A stretch of 64,000 nucleotides of DNA from Asterella californica (GCA_036924285.1 JAYKYS010000004.1:992001-1056000), one strand, 5' to 3'. Shown: positions 36,960-49,121, counted from the stretch's first letter. Notes: generated by a model not told the origin, from the letters alone. Numbers and translations: made by a program.

Positions 36960-38666
36960 TTTTATAATAACCTTATGCACCAAAATCAATTTGACGTGCA
37001 TGTACCCAATAGTAGTACAATGAGTTGGGAGGATCACATTCGCAATGCGGTGGTTGAGTTTTCTGCTAAGGAGAATTGGATGATGGATTGGGATGGTTAT
37101 GAAAGAAGAACCATTGTCGAGGATGAGTTTAAAGGGTTGGGAGGATACCACTGTACAACAAAACTACAAGGGTTTGCCGTTTAGGGCTTTGTTTGTGAAA
37201 CATGAAGTTTTAAAATTCAAAAATCAAAAAGAAGATTTGGTTAACGATGACATGTACAAGGTTGAGGTTGAGGTTGAAGGTGAGGATTGGGATTGTGATG
37301 ATGGATGATGTCTACGATGACTAGAGGTCACAAATCTCAACGGTGAGATTCAAGTGGTTGCAGATTTCTAAGGAGGACGATCTGCAAGGAAATCTGGAGT
37401 TTCCTTGCAGATGGTTCTTTTCCAGAAGGTATGCATACCCGAGAACGTAACGCGTTGATCAAGAGAAGCAAACCTTACACCATGGTGGAGGGAATTCTAT
37501 TTCATCAAGGAGCAGATGGGTTACTAAGGAGAGCAGTTGGTCAGAAGGAGACGTTCAAGCTGATGCACGAGTTTCACGATGACACTGTTTGCGGAGGTCA
37601 CTTTGCTGGTAAGATAACAGCTTTCAAGATTTTGGATGCGGGTTATCACTGGAGAGGGATTTTCAAGGAGTGTTTAGACTATTGCAAAACTTGCGACGTA
37701 TGTCAAACATTTGCTCTGAAGTCTACTAGAACACCTCCGTTAAGATCAATTCCAATATTAGGACCATTTGAGAAGTGGGGTATTGACTTTGTAGGTCCTC
37801 TTAATAAGACACCTCGAGGCAATAGATACATTGTAGTCGCCACTGACTATTGTATCAAGTGGGTAGAGGCTAGACCTTTGAGGGAGACTAATGAAACAGA
37901 AGTCGGTAGATTCCTATGAGAGAGGATCATCACCAGATTTGGATGTCCGTTAGAGTTGGTCTTAGATAGAGGAGGAGAGTTTGTAGGGAGCATGACTACT
38001 GCTATGCTACAACACTTTTTTATCAAGCCACGAGTAACGACCTCATACAAACCAAATGCTAATGGTCTTGCGGAGAAGACCAATCTTACACTTTGTATGA
38101 TGCTCGTCAAAGATGCTGGTGTTAAGACTGCGAAACATACTTGGGATAAGAGACTACATGCCATCTTATGAGAGTAATGAACGACAACAAAGACTTCTAC
38201 CGTGTACTCTCCATTTCGACTAGTTTATGTAGTGGAGTCCAAGTTGCCGATCCAATTCGAATTGGATACTTTTCAAACTATTCAACGAAAGTTGAAGAGG
38301 TCGAGGAGAGAAGACGTGATCAGATCAAGAAGAGAGCAACTCATGGAGTTGGAAGAGACCCGAGCGGTAGCAATGATCCAGATGGAATGAGCTCAGGCGT
38401 ATCAAAAGAAGAGTTACGACAAACGGTTGGACAAGAGGGAGGTAAAACCTTTTCAAGTCGGAGATTGGGTAATGTTGTATGATGCTATCAGATTCAAGAA
38501 GGATAGGAAGAAGTTTCTTTCTAGATATTTTGGTCCTTTTGTTGTAGATAAGGTGTGGAGCAACTTCACATATGACCTTCAAGAACTGGGAGGAAGGAGA
38601 TTTGATCGTGTCAACCATGACAAGTTAAAGTTCTCTCTTCACTCCGAGGACGGAGCGAAAATTTAG
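36960..38666 (+). pseudogene. Ty3/gypsy integrase region (3' part of pol), decayed
   Basis: 37431-37919 holds the N-terminal zinc finger (HEFHDDTVCGGHFAG, then CKTCDVCQ) and the first catalytic Asp (WGIDFVGPL). A stop at 37917 interrupts, and the frame continues with ITRFGCPLELVLDRGGEFVG (second Asp) and NANGLAEKTN (Glu). 38168-38666 is the C-terminal domain, broken by a frameshift near 38400, with FQVGDWVMLYDAIRFKK and RYFGPFVVDKVW. The stop at 38664 is followed by a purine-rich tract and the LTR. 36960-37430 is probably element sequence too but shows no clear domain. Confidence 0.88.
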
Positions 38667-38679
38667 TCCGGGGATAAAA

Positions 38680-39504
38680 TGTAACGACCTATGTTACACA
38701 TAGGAAATTTGTCTATTAGTAAGATATTAAGTTATAACTAAGTGTTGAGAATGTTTATTTGCTGCCCAAGTACTTTAAGGAGGTGTAAAGTTAGTCATGA
38801 CTGGCTAAAGTTAGTTATGGTTAAACTTAGTTGTACTTTTGACAGAATTCAGATATTTCTTAAAGAGTGAGCACTACTATCTTGTCATCTTGTCTAAAAG
38901 GTAGAAAGGAGGTGGAAAGTATCCATTATCTCCTTTTTGACTTGATATTAGTGGTTGGATTAAAGTTGTGGACTTTGTGGGCATTAAAAACAAGAAGAGA
39001 TTCCACATGTTTCCTTTTTAGTGGGTCCTAGTGTAGAGGGGGTGGAAATTCGAGATTCCTTAAGAATATTCTAGAATCCTTCTAGAAGTTGTTAACTTTG
39101 CAGGAATAAGCCCATGTGAAAGGTAAAAAGCTCATGTGATTAATGCTTTTATCTTAAGTAATATCTTAGTAAAACTCGGTAAAAGTAGTTATGGCTGAGT
39201 TATCGGAGGGTACCAAAGTAAAAACCTAGAATGTATAAATAGAGGAGTAGAGAAGAGCTCCTCATCTTTGTTTTCACATTGTCGTAATGACAACTTGAGT
39301 AATATAGAGAGTGTGTGATATTTTTAGCATGTGAGAACTTGAGAGACGTCGTTAGAATGGAGGATTTTAGTTGATGAGTTTATGGAGATTTTTAGTTGAT
39401 AAGTTTGTGAGTGTATGAATGAGTGAACTTAGCATTTTTCTCTTCATGGTGTGCTTCCATCAAAGCCATCAGAGGTGACCCCTGAGTGAGAGACAGACCC
39501 GACA
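38680..39504 (+). repeat. 3' LTR of the gypsy element (825 bp)
   Basis: Begins TGTAACGACC right after the polypurine tract ggggataaaa and ends ...AGACCCGACA, so it has the TG...CA ends of an LTR. A plant-type TATA box (TATAAATAG) lies at 39234-39242. No matching 5' LTR is in the window, so the right end is inferred from the terminal dinucleotide only. Confidence 0.6.
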
Positions 39505-39578
39505 TTTGCAGATTCATCGATGACGATCGTGGAGGTTGAGAGATCGGGGGGTAGTTGATCGATGGGATCATGGAGAGT

Positions 39579-41856
39579 TTACAGATCTACTCCTACTTGA
39601 ACTACTAACTCGGCTTCTGATAAGTTGGGAAGCCCTGCAATTACCTCGGGTGTCACTGAGGTGGCTTCTTCCTCAACATTCGTCGCTGGCTCTGCTGCTG
39701 CTGCTTCGGCTTCTGCTTCTGCTTCTGCTTCGGAAGACGGAAGCGTCTTCTGGGAAGCTGGGTCGACTTGTGCTTCCTCGCTCTTCTGAGACACTAGTTC
39801 GACATTGGGAGCCATGGTGATCTCATAAGGGTCCGGGGAAGTCGTTTCTTCCACTCGGAATAATTGAGAAGATAGCTCTTCTTCCTGTCTTCCAGAAGAC
39901 ATCTTGTCTTCCAGGGCTTCTTCCGGAGTCTTCTCGGCTTCCAACACTGTCACTACCAAGTGGACAGCGAGGTTGAACTTCTCCTTCTCCAAGTCGGATC
40001 CAGTCGATGGTGTTGAGGCTTGGGAAGATGTAGTTGCGGGTGACGGAATCAAGAGAAGACCATAGAGTGTCTTCACTCCCTCTATCTGCTGCCGATCCAA
40101 ATACCTGAACATGCTCTCCTTGCACTCTACCAACATCGCCTTGGACTCTTCGTCCCATTACCTAGCTAAGGCAAGAAGCTTCCTACCCGGGGTGAAGTTA
40201 AACTTCTTTCGAAGCGCTTCCATCGTCTGAGCTAACATCCCCTGCGCACGAGCTTCCGCTGCTTCCTGCTACGTCTTCTCGGCTGCTGTCTGTGCTTCTG
40301 CGACTTCTCGCAGTGTCTTCCATGTCGTCTTTTTCTCTACAAGGGCGGTGATCTTGCTCCGAACTCGCAGAACCTCCTGGTCACGCTGCTGTAAACGCGC
40401 TTGCAACTCCTGGTTGCTCTTCTTCAGCTGTGTTAGCTCCTTGGCAGAAGCAGCTACTTCCGCCTTGTATTTCGCTGCGAGCTTCTCCGGAGGTTGGCTT
40501 CCATCGCTTCTATCTTCTTCTGGTCTTCTTCCTACTGCATCAGGGTGCGCAGATCGAATCCAGGCTGTAGTGGCTTCTCCTGAGCCTTCGTCCTCTTCTC
40601 GATCAACTCCATAGCTGGCTGGATCTCTGAGTGGAAGAAGGCACTGAACTCCTCCAGTCTTCTTCCCGCGGAAGACAGACTCATCTCCACAATCCGATCG
40701 GAGGTGTCGACCTTGTCTTCAAGAGACAAAGATGCCTCTTTCACCACTATGGTCTTCTGTTTCTACGCACAGGAAGAAGCTACTCTTCTCACTTCCGGGG
40801 TGGAAGATCTCTCCCCATGGCAGAAGCGGTCCTCTTTACTGCGCTTCCTCGCATCGGAGTAGGAGTAAGCATCAATCCTTTGTCTTCTGGAGTCTTCAGA
40901 AGACTCCATGGTGTTGCAAAAGCGGTCTTCTGTGCAACTCGGGTATTCAGTGGCTCATCCGGTGGGTCGGACTCCGATCCAGAGTGAATGATCGAGAAGG
41001 AGGTGGTCTTCCTAGGCACACTCCTAGGACCCATCTTTCTTGGTGGTGTCGCGTCTTCCGATCCACTTGAGTCGTCTTCCTTCACCAGAAGCATCTTCTG
41101 ATGAGTACCGAGTCTCATCTGCGGCATCAGAGTGGGAGGGGGAGTCATTGCTACTGCTCGGTCGTCTTCTCACGAGGTCTCCTCCTTCACCTCGTGCTGC
41201 CCTGCTGGTCCATATCTCGCCATCTGATCTTCCGTGAGATCCCCTTTGATCACGTACAGGTAACAGAAGAATGAAGTAAGATGTCCTCCTGCCGGGGTAC
41301 CTAAGTACACCAGCTCTGTCTGTACATAAGCGTGGAAGAACACACCCCAGTTGACGTTCTCTCCGGCACATATTACTTCCAAGAACTCCACGTCCTGATC
41401 TCCAAGGTACCTCGTCTTCTGCGCCTTCCCCTTAGGAAAGAGGTGAAGGAACAGCTTCGTCAGAAGACGCTTCTGCGGCTCCCGGTAAGATTCAACCTTC
41501 TAGCCGTTTCTTCCCTGTCTGTCCTCCAGGAAGAGACAAGTTGTGCTTCCAGGCACATGCCACTTACCCGAGATCATGGGTAAGATCTTCTCGAGCCAAC
41601 AACCTCGGTTCTCAGATTCTGACTTGTGAAAGGCCCTGTGCCACCAATCTTCGGTCCAGGAAGATGGTCTTTCTCGAGCTACTCCTGTCTTCACAAGTAC
41701 ACGGTTGCGAGGCAGTAATGCTGCCCAAACCTTCTCCAGAAGACCCTGATCGGCGAGGTTCTAATCCCACAGGAAGAAGTCGAGACCCAACTCCTTGATG
41801 AAGGGTTTGACCTCGGTCAACTCTGTTGTCGGTAACACCAACCCTCGAGGATGCAT
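39579..41856 (-). pseudogene. Coiled-coil gag-like ORF, copy A
   Basis: Same protein family as 45962-48177 and 52652-54883. It starts at ATG 41856 (MHPRGLVL) and carries the N-terminal block (KELGLDFFLWD, WAALLPRN), then GKWHVPGSTTCLFLEDRQG, FFHAYVQTELVYLGTPAGG, an acidic/serine linker with SSGSEDATPPRKMGPRS, a coiled coil and the tail. In-frame stops and frameshifts interrupt it at several points, for example after LDFFLWD and around 40140-40530. A glutamate/alanine-rich simple repeat (about 39685-39735) is peculiar to this copy. No zinc knuckle, protease or RT was found. Its LTR follows at higher coordinates. Confidence 0.8.
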
Positions 41857-41959
41857 CGACATACTTGAAACTCTGTTGCACTAAGCCACACGTACTTACT
41901 GTGAGCCGAAGGCTCAATCCTTCCCAAGTTCTCATAGTCTAGCTTCCACTCTCAGAAGA

Positions 41960-43895
41960 CGAATCTAGTCTTCCAGAAGACAGCTACTCCGTCTTCCGGG
42001 ATTCTAACAGTGCTTCCTAAATAGCTCTCGTCTTCCGAGCTATATCTAAACAATCCTAACTAAACAAGGCGTCGCATGGATTCCTAAGAAGACAACCCCC
42101 CTTGTATTACATCCTACTTCCTAACAGAAGATACAAGATTTGCGAGAAGTAGAGTGTGTAACAAGTTCAGAAGATGGTTGCGGGCTCCTGCGGTGACAGT
42201 GGTCTCTGAGAAGACTCCCGAGACAGCTTCCGATTCAATACCGTTCTCAGAAGACTTCCCGAAGCCAGGCTTCCATTCACCGGTCTCACCTGTCTCTTGC
42301 TTCGTACACGCAATCTATCCTCACAACATACTCACGACATTCGCACTCTGTTCTTTTGACTTCTCACCTCTCATACACACTCAGAAGAAGCTTGCCGCAT
42401 GATGGGAAGACATGACCCTTGACCATTCTCTCCAGATTCTGCCAGCAAGACTTCTCACAACTCTCTTCTAAGTTCGAGAAGAAGAAAGAATAGGCTGCTA
42501 TGGGTCAGACAGAAGAGATCCATAATGGACCCTCACGTCTTCTCGCGCATTCTGCTAGCCTCCAGTCTTCTAGTCTCTCTAGGAAGATGTGGATTTGAGA
42601 AGCTTGGAAGACCGGGAGGCACAGGCCTAGTTCCCGACTTCCAACTTCTCGAAATAACAAACAACTCCCCAAGTCACTCGGGATTCGTACCAAGCCTCTC
42701 TTAACACCAAAGCAAAGCAAATCCACTCTTGATACGAATTGCACACAGTCGTCTTCCGAAGACAGTCAGGCTTCCGAAGCGTCTTCCGAAGATGTTCAGT
42801 TTACATAAGCGTCTTCCAAAGATGTTCAGATCTTCCGAAGCGTCTTCTGATCAAGGTTTCGGGAGTAGAGAGATGGTAGGATAAGAAAATTGATAGCTGT
42901 GATCTCTAATTTGAGGACGATGGGCAGGGAAGCTCGAATTGCACTCGAGAAGAAGCAAAAAGATGGCTGTCAAAAATTGAGCAGCGTTTCCGCGCCCAAT
43001 GTCTCAGAAGGAAAAATGTGAGGAGGGAATCAATCGATCGGGTTGCCTGCAAACAATCGAGGAAGCGCGGGGGATACTAAGCAAAAGGTGAGAAGCGGCG
43101 GGAAGGAAAGAGAACATGGGAAGAACCTCAAACAGTCTTCTGCTGCTTCCCGAGATGTCTTCAATCTTCCACGCGCTTCCGGCTCTGATCTCAGCTCCAA
43201 TGCGACTCCACAGAAGCTGCTTCCGCCGTCAATTTCTTGCTACACCTCAATCGAACAAGACTCCACCTTCGATTCTTCTCAGCCGTCTTTCAATGTCTGT
43301 TCCCGGGAGTCTCCAAAAGACCCCTTCAGCTCGATGTGATTCCTACTCTCAGCGATTTGCCCTCGCCTTCTTCCTAGATGTGAATCGATCCTGGCTCCAC
43401 TCAATTTCACTCTGCTGTCTTCACTCAACTCGATTATCTTCAAATTCGATCTTCTAGGCCAAAGTAATCTCAATGCGAGAAGTGATAGTGTTTTGCGCTA
43501 ATGCGTTTCTTCGCATCTTCTCGCGCAGTTTAGGGATTCTCAACCTAGATGACCTACCTGACCTACCCACCACCTCGGTGTTACCTGGTGGGTACACCTA
43601 CTTCTTTATTTGGAAATACGTAGTTAGGCTTCCGCGGTTGCCGTCTTCCGGAAGATACGTGATTTCAGTCTTTCGTCTTCCGTTGTCTTTGGAAGATACA
43701 ACTGAGAAGACGCTTCTCGGAAGACAGTCGTCTTCCGAAGAAGTCAACTTCTTATTACGAAAAAAGGGTCGTAAGATCAGCTTCCTTCTAAGGAAGCCGT
43801 AATCTTAAGTAACAAAGCTTCTTCAGTTATACAAACAAGTTATTAACCTTAAAAATTTCAAAAATTCGTGAATCTTGTAAATTGTGGGCACCACA
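41960..43895 (-). repeat. Long LTR, copy A (5' LTR of the minus-strand gag element)
   Basis: The reverse complement begins TGTGGTGCCCACAATTTACA at 43895 and runs to about 41960. It matches 50698-52545 over its length by eye (for example 42600-42690 corresponds to 51815-51930). The inner end is approximate because no second LTR of the same element defines it. It is very rich in GAAGAC/GTCTTC. Confidence 0.7.
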
Positions 43896-44890
43896 AGTGC
43901 AGAAGCTTTGTCTGTGTCTTGGAGGTAGTGGATTTCCTTGAATTCACTCTCGACTGTGCATGAGAAGCATTCTTCTTGAGTGGCGGTGACTGTCATCAGT
44001 TGTGCAGATTCGCAGCTTGGCTCATCCAGTGGAGCACTTCGGATCCACGTACGGACGGTCCTATGGGTAAGAGATCCCAGAAGACAGAGTAGTCGGAGCA
44101 GCAAGAGAAGAAGAAAGAAGCCTTCTTCCCACAGCAGAAGACGACATCCTCAAGTAGAAGACTGTGTAAGTGTACGCACGTTTGTTGTCTACCTCCCCAA
44201 ACTATTACAAGCAGGGATGGCTTGTTAGTCAAGATCCGGACTAGAAGCATGTAGGAGTCTTAATTTCTTATTCTTACTTTGTTTCTCTCTCGTTTGGATT
44301 TCCCCTTTCTTCCCCATCTTCTCCATCTTCTTATCTTCTTCTAGTGAGCTTCCGAGACTTCTATTGAGCTTCCGTGAAGATGAATGTCGTTGTAGTGCTG
44401 CAGGAAGACCATTTCCATAGGCAGAAGCCTGGGAAGGCTATAGGAGGCATACACCTTATGATTAATCTAACCCGTTGGGACTTGGAAGAGCAATGTGCGA
44501 CTGACGTTGCTAGTTCGACTTCTACGAAGCAGGAGCAGTCTTCTGGAGGCGTAAGAAGCCGAGTTGAACCCTCAGAAGCCGAGAATTGCTTCGGGAAGAC
44601 GGTATTGAGAAGATCGTAAGAAGTGACTTGGAAGTAGGAAGCGTCTTCCCGAGCTTCTCTGTAGATAGTTGTGTGATATTTTAGTTAGTAGTTGTTTGTT
44701 TAGATCCAGAGCACCTTCTGAAGGGTCTGGAAGCCGTGTGGTTTTGGTGAGAAGACGGGATTTCTAGACAAAACTCGTGTGTTTGTGTGTTGAACAGATC
44801 TTAGAACTTAGAGCAGCGATACTTGTGCAAATCCTCTGTGGGAACGATATCTTGTATACTAAATGGGCAAAAGGAGTAATCCTGCGACAC
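43896..44890. repeat. Duplicated ~1-kb module X, copy 1
   Basis: Closely matches 55541-56524; its second half (44365-44890) also matches 48340-48862. It abuts the LTR A end exactly at 43895/43896. Open frames are conserved between copies on both strands: minus TWIRSAPLDEPSCESAQ at 44050-44000, and plus SCADSQLGSSSGAL ending at the same stop. I do not recognise the product. Confidence 0.75.
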
Positions 44891-44929
44891 TACAATAAGG
44901 TATATGTTAACCATGCGTATGATTAGGAC

Positions 44930-45412
44930 ACGAAACTGCCATCTGTGTTGTGAGCTTTTAGGATTTCACCTAAGGTCACCACCCAGAAGACACCCTTCTA
45001 CCTAACTTATGAAATGACATCTGTTGTTCTCATCGAGTTAGAGGTCTCTACTCACAAGTTAACCGTTATCCAACGCATGGAAGAAGAGAAAAGCCAGGAG
45101 CATCGTCTTCTGAACTTTGTGGAGTTCAAAGAAGACAGGAACGTAGCTTTGGAGAAGACTTACGAGGTACAAGCACAACGCAAGGTTAACTATGATGGCA
45201 AGCTGAAGAAGGTGAATGTCGCGGATGGAGATTTGGTTCTTCTGTACGACAGCAGACATCTCAAATTCCCGAGGAAGCTTCATCTTCGCTGGATGGGTCT
45301 TTACCGAGTCTTGGAGGTCTTCAACAATGGTTCCTTACAGCTGGAAGAGCTAGATGGTACATTGATGACCACTTGCATTAATGTGTGGCGTGTCAAGAAC
45401 TATTGGACATAA
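44930..45412 (+). pseudogene. Ty3/gypsy pol C-terminus
   Basis: The frame KTPFYLTYEMTSVVLIELEV at the left is the integrase region that normally reads TPY-LVYG. It continues with YDGKLKKVNVADGDLVLLYD, HLRWMGLYRVLEVFNNGSLQ and a stop at 45410. A purine-rich tract (gtgagggtggg) and then the LTR at 45462 follow directly, so this is the true 3' end of a pol gene. A stop lies upstream near 44960, and the rest of pol is absent. Confidence 0.85.
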
Positions 45413-45461
45413 GCAAAAGTGCTGATGTTTGCGAGGACACAAATATGTGAGGGTGGGCGTA

Positions 45462-45850
45462 TGTGGTGCCCACAATTTACAAGATGTACGAATTTTAGAA
45501 ATTTTAGAAGATAATAACATGTCTGTGTAATTGAAATAACCATGTTGTTTAAGATTACACTTCGAAGAAATATGGTCTTAAGAACTTTTTTTAAGAGAAG
45601 TCGACTTCTTCCGAAGACGGAAGAAGGACATCTTCCGAAGACGGAAGAAGGACATCTTCCGAAGACGGAAGAAGGACATCTTCCGAGAAGACGTCTTCTC
45701 CACCAGGTCTTCGGAAGACGGAAGACGGAAGACAGACATCTTCCGGAAGACGATGATTGGACCTTCGGGATACCAACCACGTGTCACATCACAGCGCGAG
45801 AGTAGATACTACATAGTAGTGGGTGAATCGGTGTCTTCTGGAAAGATTAG
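45462..45850 (+). repeat. LTR copy B (internally shortened)
   Basis: Starts TGTGGTGCCCACAATTTAC at 45462, like the other copies. It lacks about 1.6 kb present between the matching ends of copy C (about 50930-52520). It has a pol end on its left and a gag start on its right, so it joins two internal regions. The right end is approximate. Confidence 0.7.
45613..45684. repeat. 24-bp tandem repeat, three copies, inside the LTR
   Basis: Units start at 45613, 45637 and 45661 and are identical (gaagacggaagaaggacatc + ttcc). Copy C has only one unit at the corresponding place (about 50846), so this is a local expansion. The unit length is a multiple of three, which creates PKTEEGHL repeats in an incidental plus frame. 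Confidence 0.9.
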
Positions 45851-45961
45851 ATTCGTCTTCTGAGAGAGTGGAAGCTAGACTGTGAGGACTTGGGAAGGAC
45901 TGAGCCTTCGGCTCACAGCAAGTACGTGTAACTTAATGTAATAGAGGCTCGAAGCATCTCG

Positions 45962-48177
45962 ATGCATCCTCGAGGGTTGGTGTTGTCGACAACAGAGTTG
46001 GCAGAGGCTAAACCCTTCATCAAGGAGTTGGGTCTCGACTTCTTCCGGTGGGACTGGAACCTCGCAGACCAAGGTTTTCTAGAGGAAGTTTGGGCAGCAC
46101 TGCCTCCTCGCAACCTTATACCTACGAAGGCAGGAGTAGCTCGTGGAAGATCATCTTCTTGGACGACGGAGTGGTGGTGTAGGGCCTTTCACAAGCCAGA
46201 ATCAGAGAACCGAGGGTATGAGCTCAAGAAGAAGATCTTACTCATGATCTCAGGGAAGTGGCATGTGCCTGGAAGCACGACTTGCCTCTTCTTGGAAGAT
46301 AGACAGGGAAGGAATGGATGGAAGGTAGAAGCATACCGGGAGCCGCAGAAGAGTCTTCTGGCGAAGCTATTTCTTCACCTCTTTCCCAAGGAGAAAGCAC
46401 AGAAGACGATATACCTTGGAGATCAAGACGTGGAATTCCTGGAAGTCATCTGAGAGGGGCTGCCTATCAATTGGGGCGCCTTCTTTCACGCTTACGTTCA
46501 GACAGAGTTGGTGTACTTGGGCATCCCAGCAGGAGGATACCTCACCCCGTTCTTTTGTTATATGTACGTGTCCAAGGGGGACTTAACAGAAGATCAGTTG
46601 GTGAGGTATGGACCAACAGGACAGTGCGAGGTGAAGAAAGCGACCTCGGGAGAAGACGACAGAGCAGCAGCCGCAACTCCCTCTCCCACTTTAGTGCATC
46701 AGATGAGACCGGACACTCATCAGAAGATGCTTCTGGTGTCTATGAGTGTGTCTAGGAAGAGCATATCTTTCCCGATCATTCATTCTGGATCAAAGTCGGA
46801 TTCACATGAGGAGACACTGAGTACCAGAACTGCGCAAAAGACAGCTTATGCAACTACAAGGAGTCTTCCGAAGACTCTAGAAGCTGAAGTATGGGTTGAC
46901 ATCCCAACTACGACTCGAGGAAGCGCAGCGAAGAGAACCGCTTCTGCAATGGGAATAGATCTTCCACCCCGGAAGATGAGAAGAATAGCATCTTCCCGAG
47001 CGCAGAAGCAGAAGATCACAGTGGTGGAAGAGGCATCCTTGCCTCTGGAAGACAAAGAAGACATCTCCGATCGGATTATGGAGATGAACCTGTCTTCCGC
47101 GAGAAGAAGGTTGGAGGAATTCAGCGCCTTCTTCCACTCAGATATCCAACCAGCCATGGAGTTGATGGAGAAACGCGCGATGGCTCAAGAGAAGCCACTG
47201 CGACTTGGATTCGGTCTGCACACCTTGATGCAGCAGGAAGATGTCCAGAAGGAGGTGGACGCGCTGGAAGCCAACCTCCGCACCACGGAGAAGCTTGCAT
47301 TGAGGTACAAGATGGAAGCAGCCGCTTCGGCCAAGGAGTCAGCACAGTTGAGGAAGAGCAACCAGGAGTTGCAGGCACGTCTACAGCAGCGTGAGCAGGA
47401 GGTTCTGCGGGTCAGAGGTAAGATCACCTCTCTCGCAGAAGAGAAGGCGACATGGAGGGCACTGCGGGAAGCCGCAGAAGCACAAGCTACAGCAGAGAAG
47501 ACGCAACGAGAAGAAGCAGAAGCCCGAGCGAATGGACTCATGACGCAGTCGATGGAAGCACTTCGCAAGAAGTTCAACTTCACCGCGGGTAGGAAGCTTC
47601 TCATCCTAGTTAGGGAGTGGGATGACGATTCCAGAGTGATGTTAGTGGAGTGCAAGAACAGCATGTTTCGCTATCTGGATCGGCAGATTGAGGACCTGAA
47701 GACACTTTACGGTCTTCTCTCGATCTCACGACCGGCAGCTACATCTTCCCATGCTCCAAGACCAGCGATTAGGATAGATTTGGAGAAGGAGGAGTTCGAC
47801 CTCGTTGTCCACTTGGTAGTGACAACGCTGGAAGCCGCGAAAACCGTGGAAGACGCCTAGGAAGACAAGAAGTAGAGTTGTCTTCCCAGGTGTTTCGAGT
47901 GGAGGAGGTGACTTCCTCGGACCCCTGCGAAATCATCCCAGCTCTCAGTGTCGAACCAGTGCCACCGAAGAGCGAGGAAGCGTAAGTGGACTCAGCTTCT
48001 CAGAAGACGCTTCCGTCTTCCGAAGCCATCCCAGAAGAGCAAGCCACGGACAGAGAGGAGGAAGTCACCTCATTCACACCTGAGGTACTCGCAGGGCTTC
48101 CCACCTTATCAGAAGTCGAATTAGGAGTTCATGTAGGAGTAGATCAGGAGGGGATCACACCCAGTGAATTAGAGTAG
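45962..48177 (+). pseudogene. Coiled-coil gag-like ORF, copy B (best preserved)
   Basis: One frame runs from ATG 45962 (MHPRGLVLSTTELAEAKPF) to 47860, broken only by TGA at 46451, where copy C has TGG (Trp). After a stop and frame change near 47858-47875 the tail continues to 48177 (ELSSQVFRVEEVTSSD; VLAGLPTLSEVELG). Domains: N-terminal globular part (residues about 1-220, WAALPPRNLIPTKAG, FFHAYVQTELVYLG); charged Ser/Arg linker (about 220-370); a long coiled coil (about 380-560, ELQARLQQREQEVLRVRGKI); KKFNFTAGRKLLILVREWDD and YLDRQIEDLKTLYG; acidic tail. No zinc knuckle, protease, RT or integrase follows. This fits a gag-only or internally deleted LTR element; the family is not one I can name. 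Confidence 0.8.
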
Positions 48178-48339
48178 GCAGCAAGTTAAGAAGACAGTTG
48201 ACTTGTCTAATTTTGATAGGAGTCGAAATTTGTTATCTTAGGAAGTGGCAGTTTCTCTAGTAAATTTAGCTAACTGTCCATGTGGCAGAGTAGGCAGTAT
48301 GAATAGAAAGGTAGTTTTTAAACCAAGGCAGGGCAGGTG

Positions 48340-48862
48340 AAGGTGAATGTTGTTGTAGTGCTGCAGGAAGACCGTTTCCGTAGACAGAAGCCTGGGAAGG
48401 CTGCAGGGGGCTTACACCCTGTCATTGATCTAACCTCATTGAGAACTGGAAGAGCAATGTGTGATAGACCGTGGTAATTTGACGACTACGAAGCAGGAGC
48501 AATCTTATGGAGGTGTGAGAAGCCGAGTTGAACCCCCAGAAGTCGAGAATTGCTTCGGGAAAGACTATCGTGAGAAGACTGGAAGTCGTGATCTGGAAGC
48601 AGAAAGCGTCTTCCCGAGTTTCCCAGTACATATCTGTGTGATACTTTAGGTGATAGTTGTTTGTTTAGGTCCAGAGCACCTCTTGAAGGGTCTGGAAGCC
48701 GTGTGGATTTGTGAGAAGAACGGATTTCTAGATAAAACCTCTGTGTTTGTGTGTTTGAACATATCTTAGAACTTAGAGCAGCGATACTTATGCAAATCCT
48801 CTGTGAGAACGATATCTTGTATACTTAATGGGTAAAAGGAGCAATCTTGCGACACTACACCT
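48340..48862. repeat. Module X, second half only, copy 2
   Basis: Matches 44365-44890 and 56025-56524, ending like them in gcgacactac/gcgtcactac followed by unrelated DNA. Here it follows directly on the gag B 3' region, without the first half of the module. This fixes two module boundaries. Confidence 0.8.
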
Positions 48863-48884
48863 CCTATTGCAGGTTGCTGTTGAA

Positions 48885-49076
48885 TCAGGCCAGCCAACGC
48901 TTGAAGAATCTGAGATGTGTTAATACAGGCTGTGTTGTTGCTGTGGGGACTACCGTAGGTTCTCCTTGAGAACCAATCTCATCTTGACCAGGAGTCCCTT
49001 GAACATGAGCACCTTGAACAACAGCCACACCTTGTACGGCAGCACTGTGATCCATTTTCTCACTCAATCTAATCAA
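48885..49076 (-). pseudogene. Start of a minus-strand gypsy gag
   Basis: A short frame with MDHSAAVQGVAVVQGAHVQG, a glutamine/valine/alanine-rich N-terminus followed by acidic sequence, then lost. It lies just inside the LTR at 49122-49765 in the correct orientation (5' LTR, leader, gag). Only about 60 residues remain before module X cuts it off. The assignment to gag rests on position. Confidence 0.5.
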
Positions 49077-49121
49077 TTCTCCAAATCAATCATCCCAATA
49101 TTTCTCAGTGGAAGCACAAGA

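Noticed and set aside
39685..39735. Glutamate/alanine repeat as a separate simple-sequence gene
   Set aside because: It is a microsatellite-like expansion inside the decayed gag-like copy A and has no independent frame support.
45542..45805. Repeat protein PKTEEGHL x3
   Set aside because: Translation of the 24-bp tandem repeat in LTR B; it is a consequence of the repeat unit length, not a gene.
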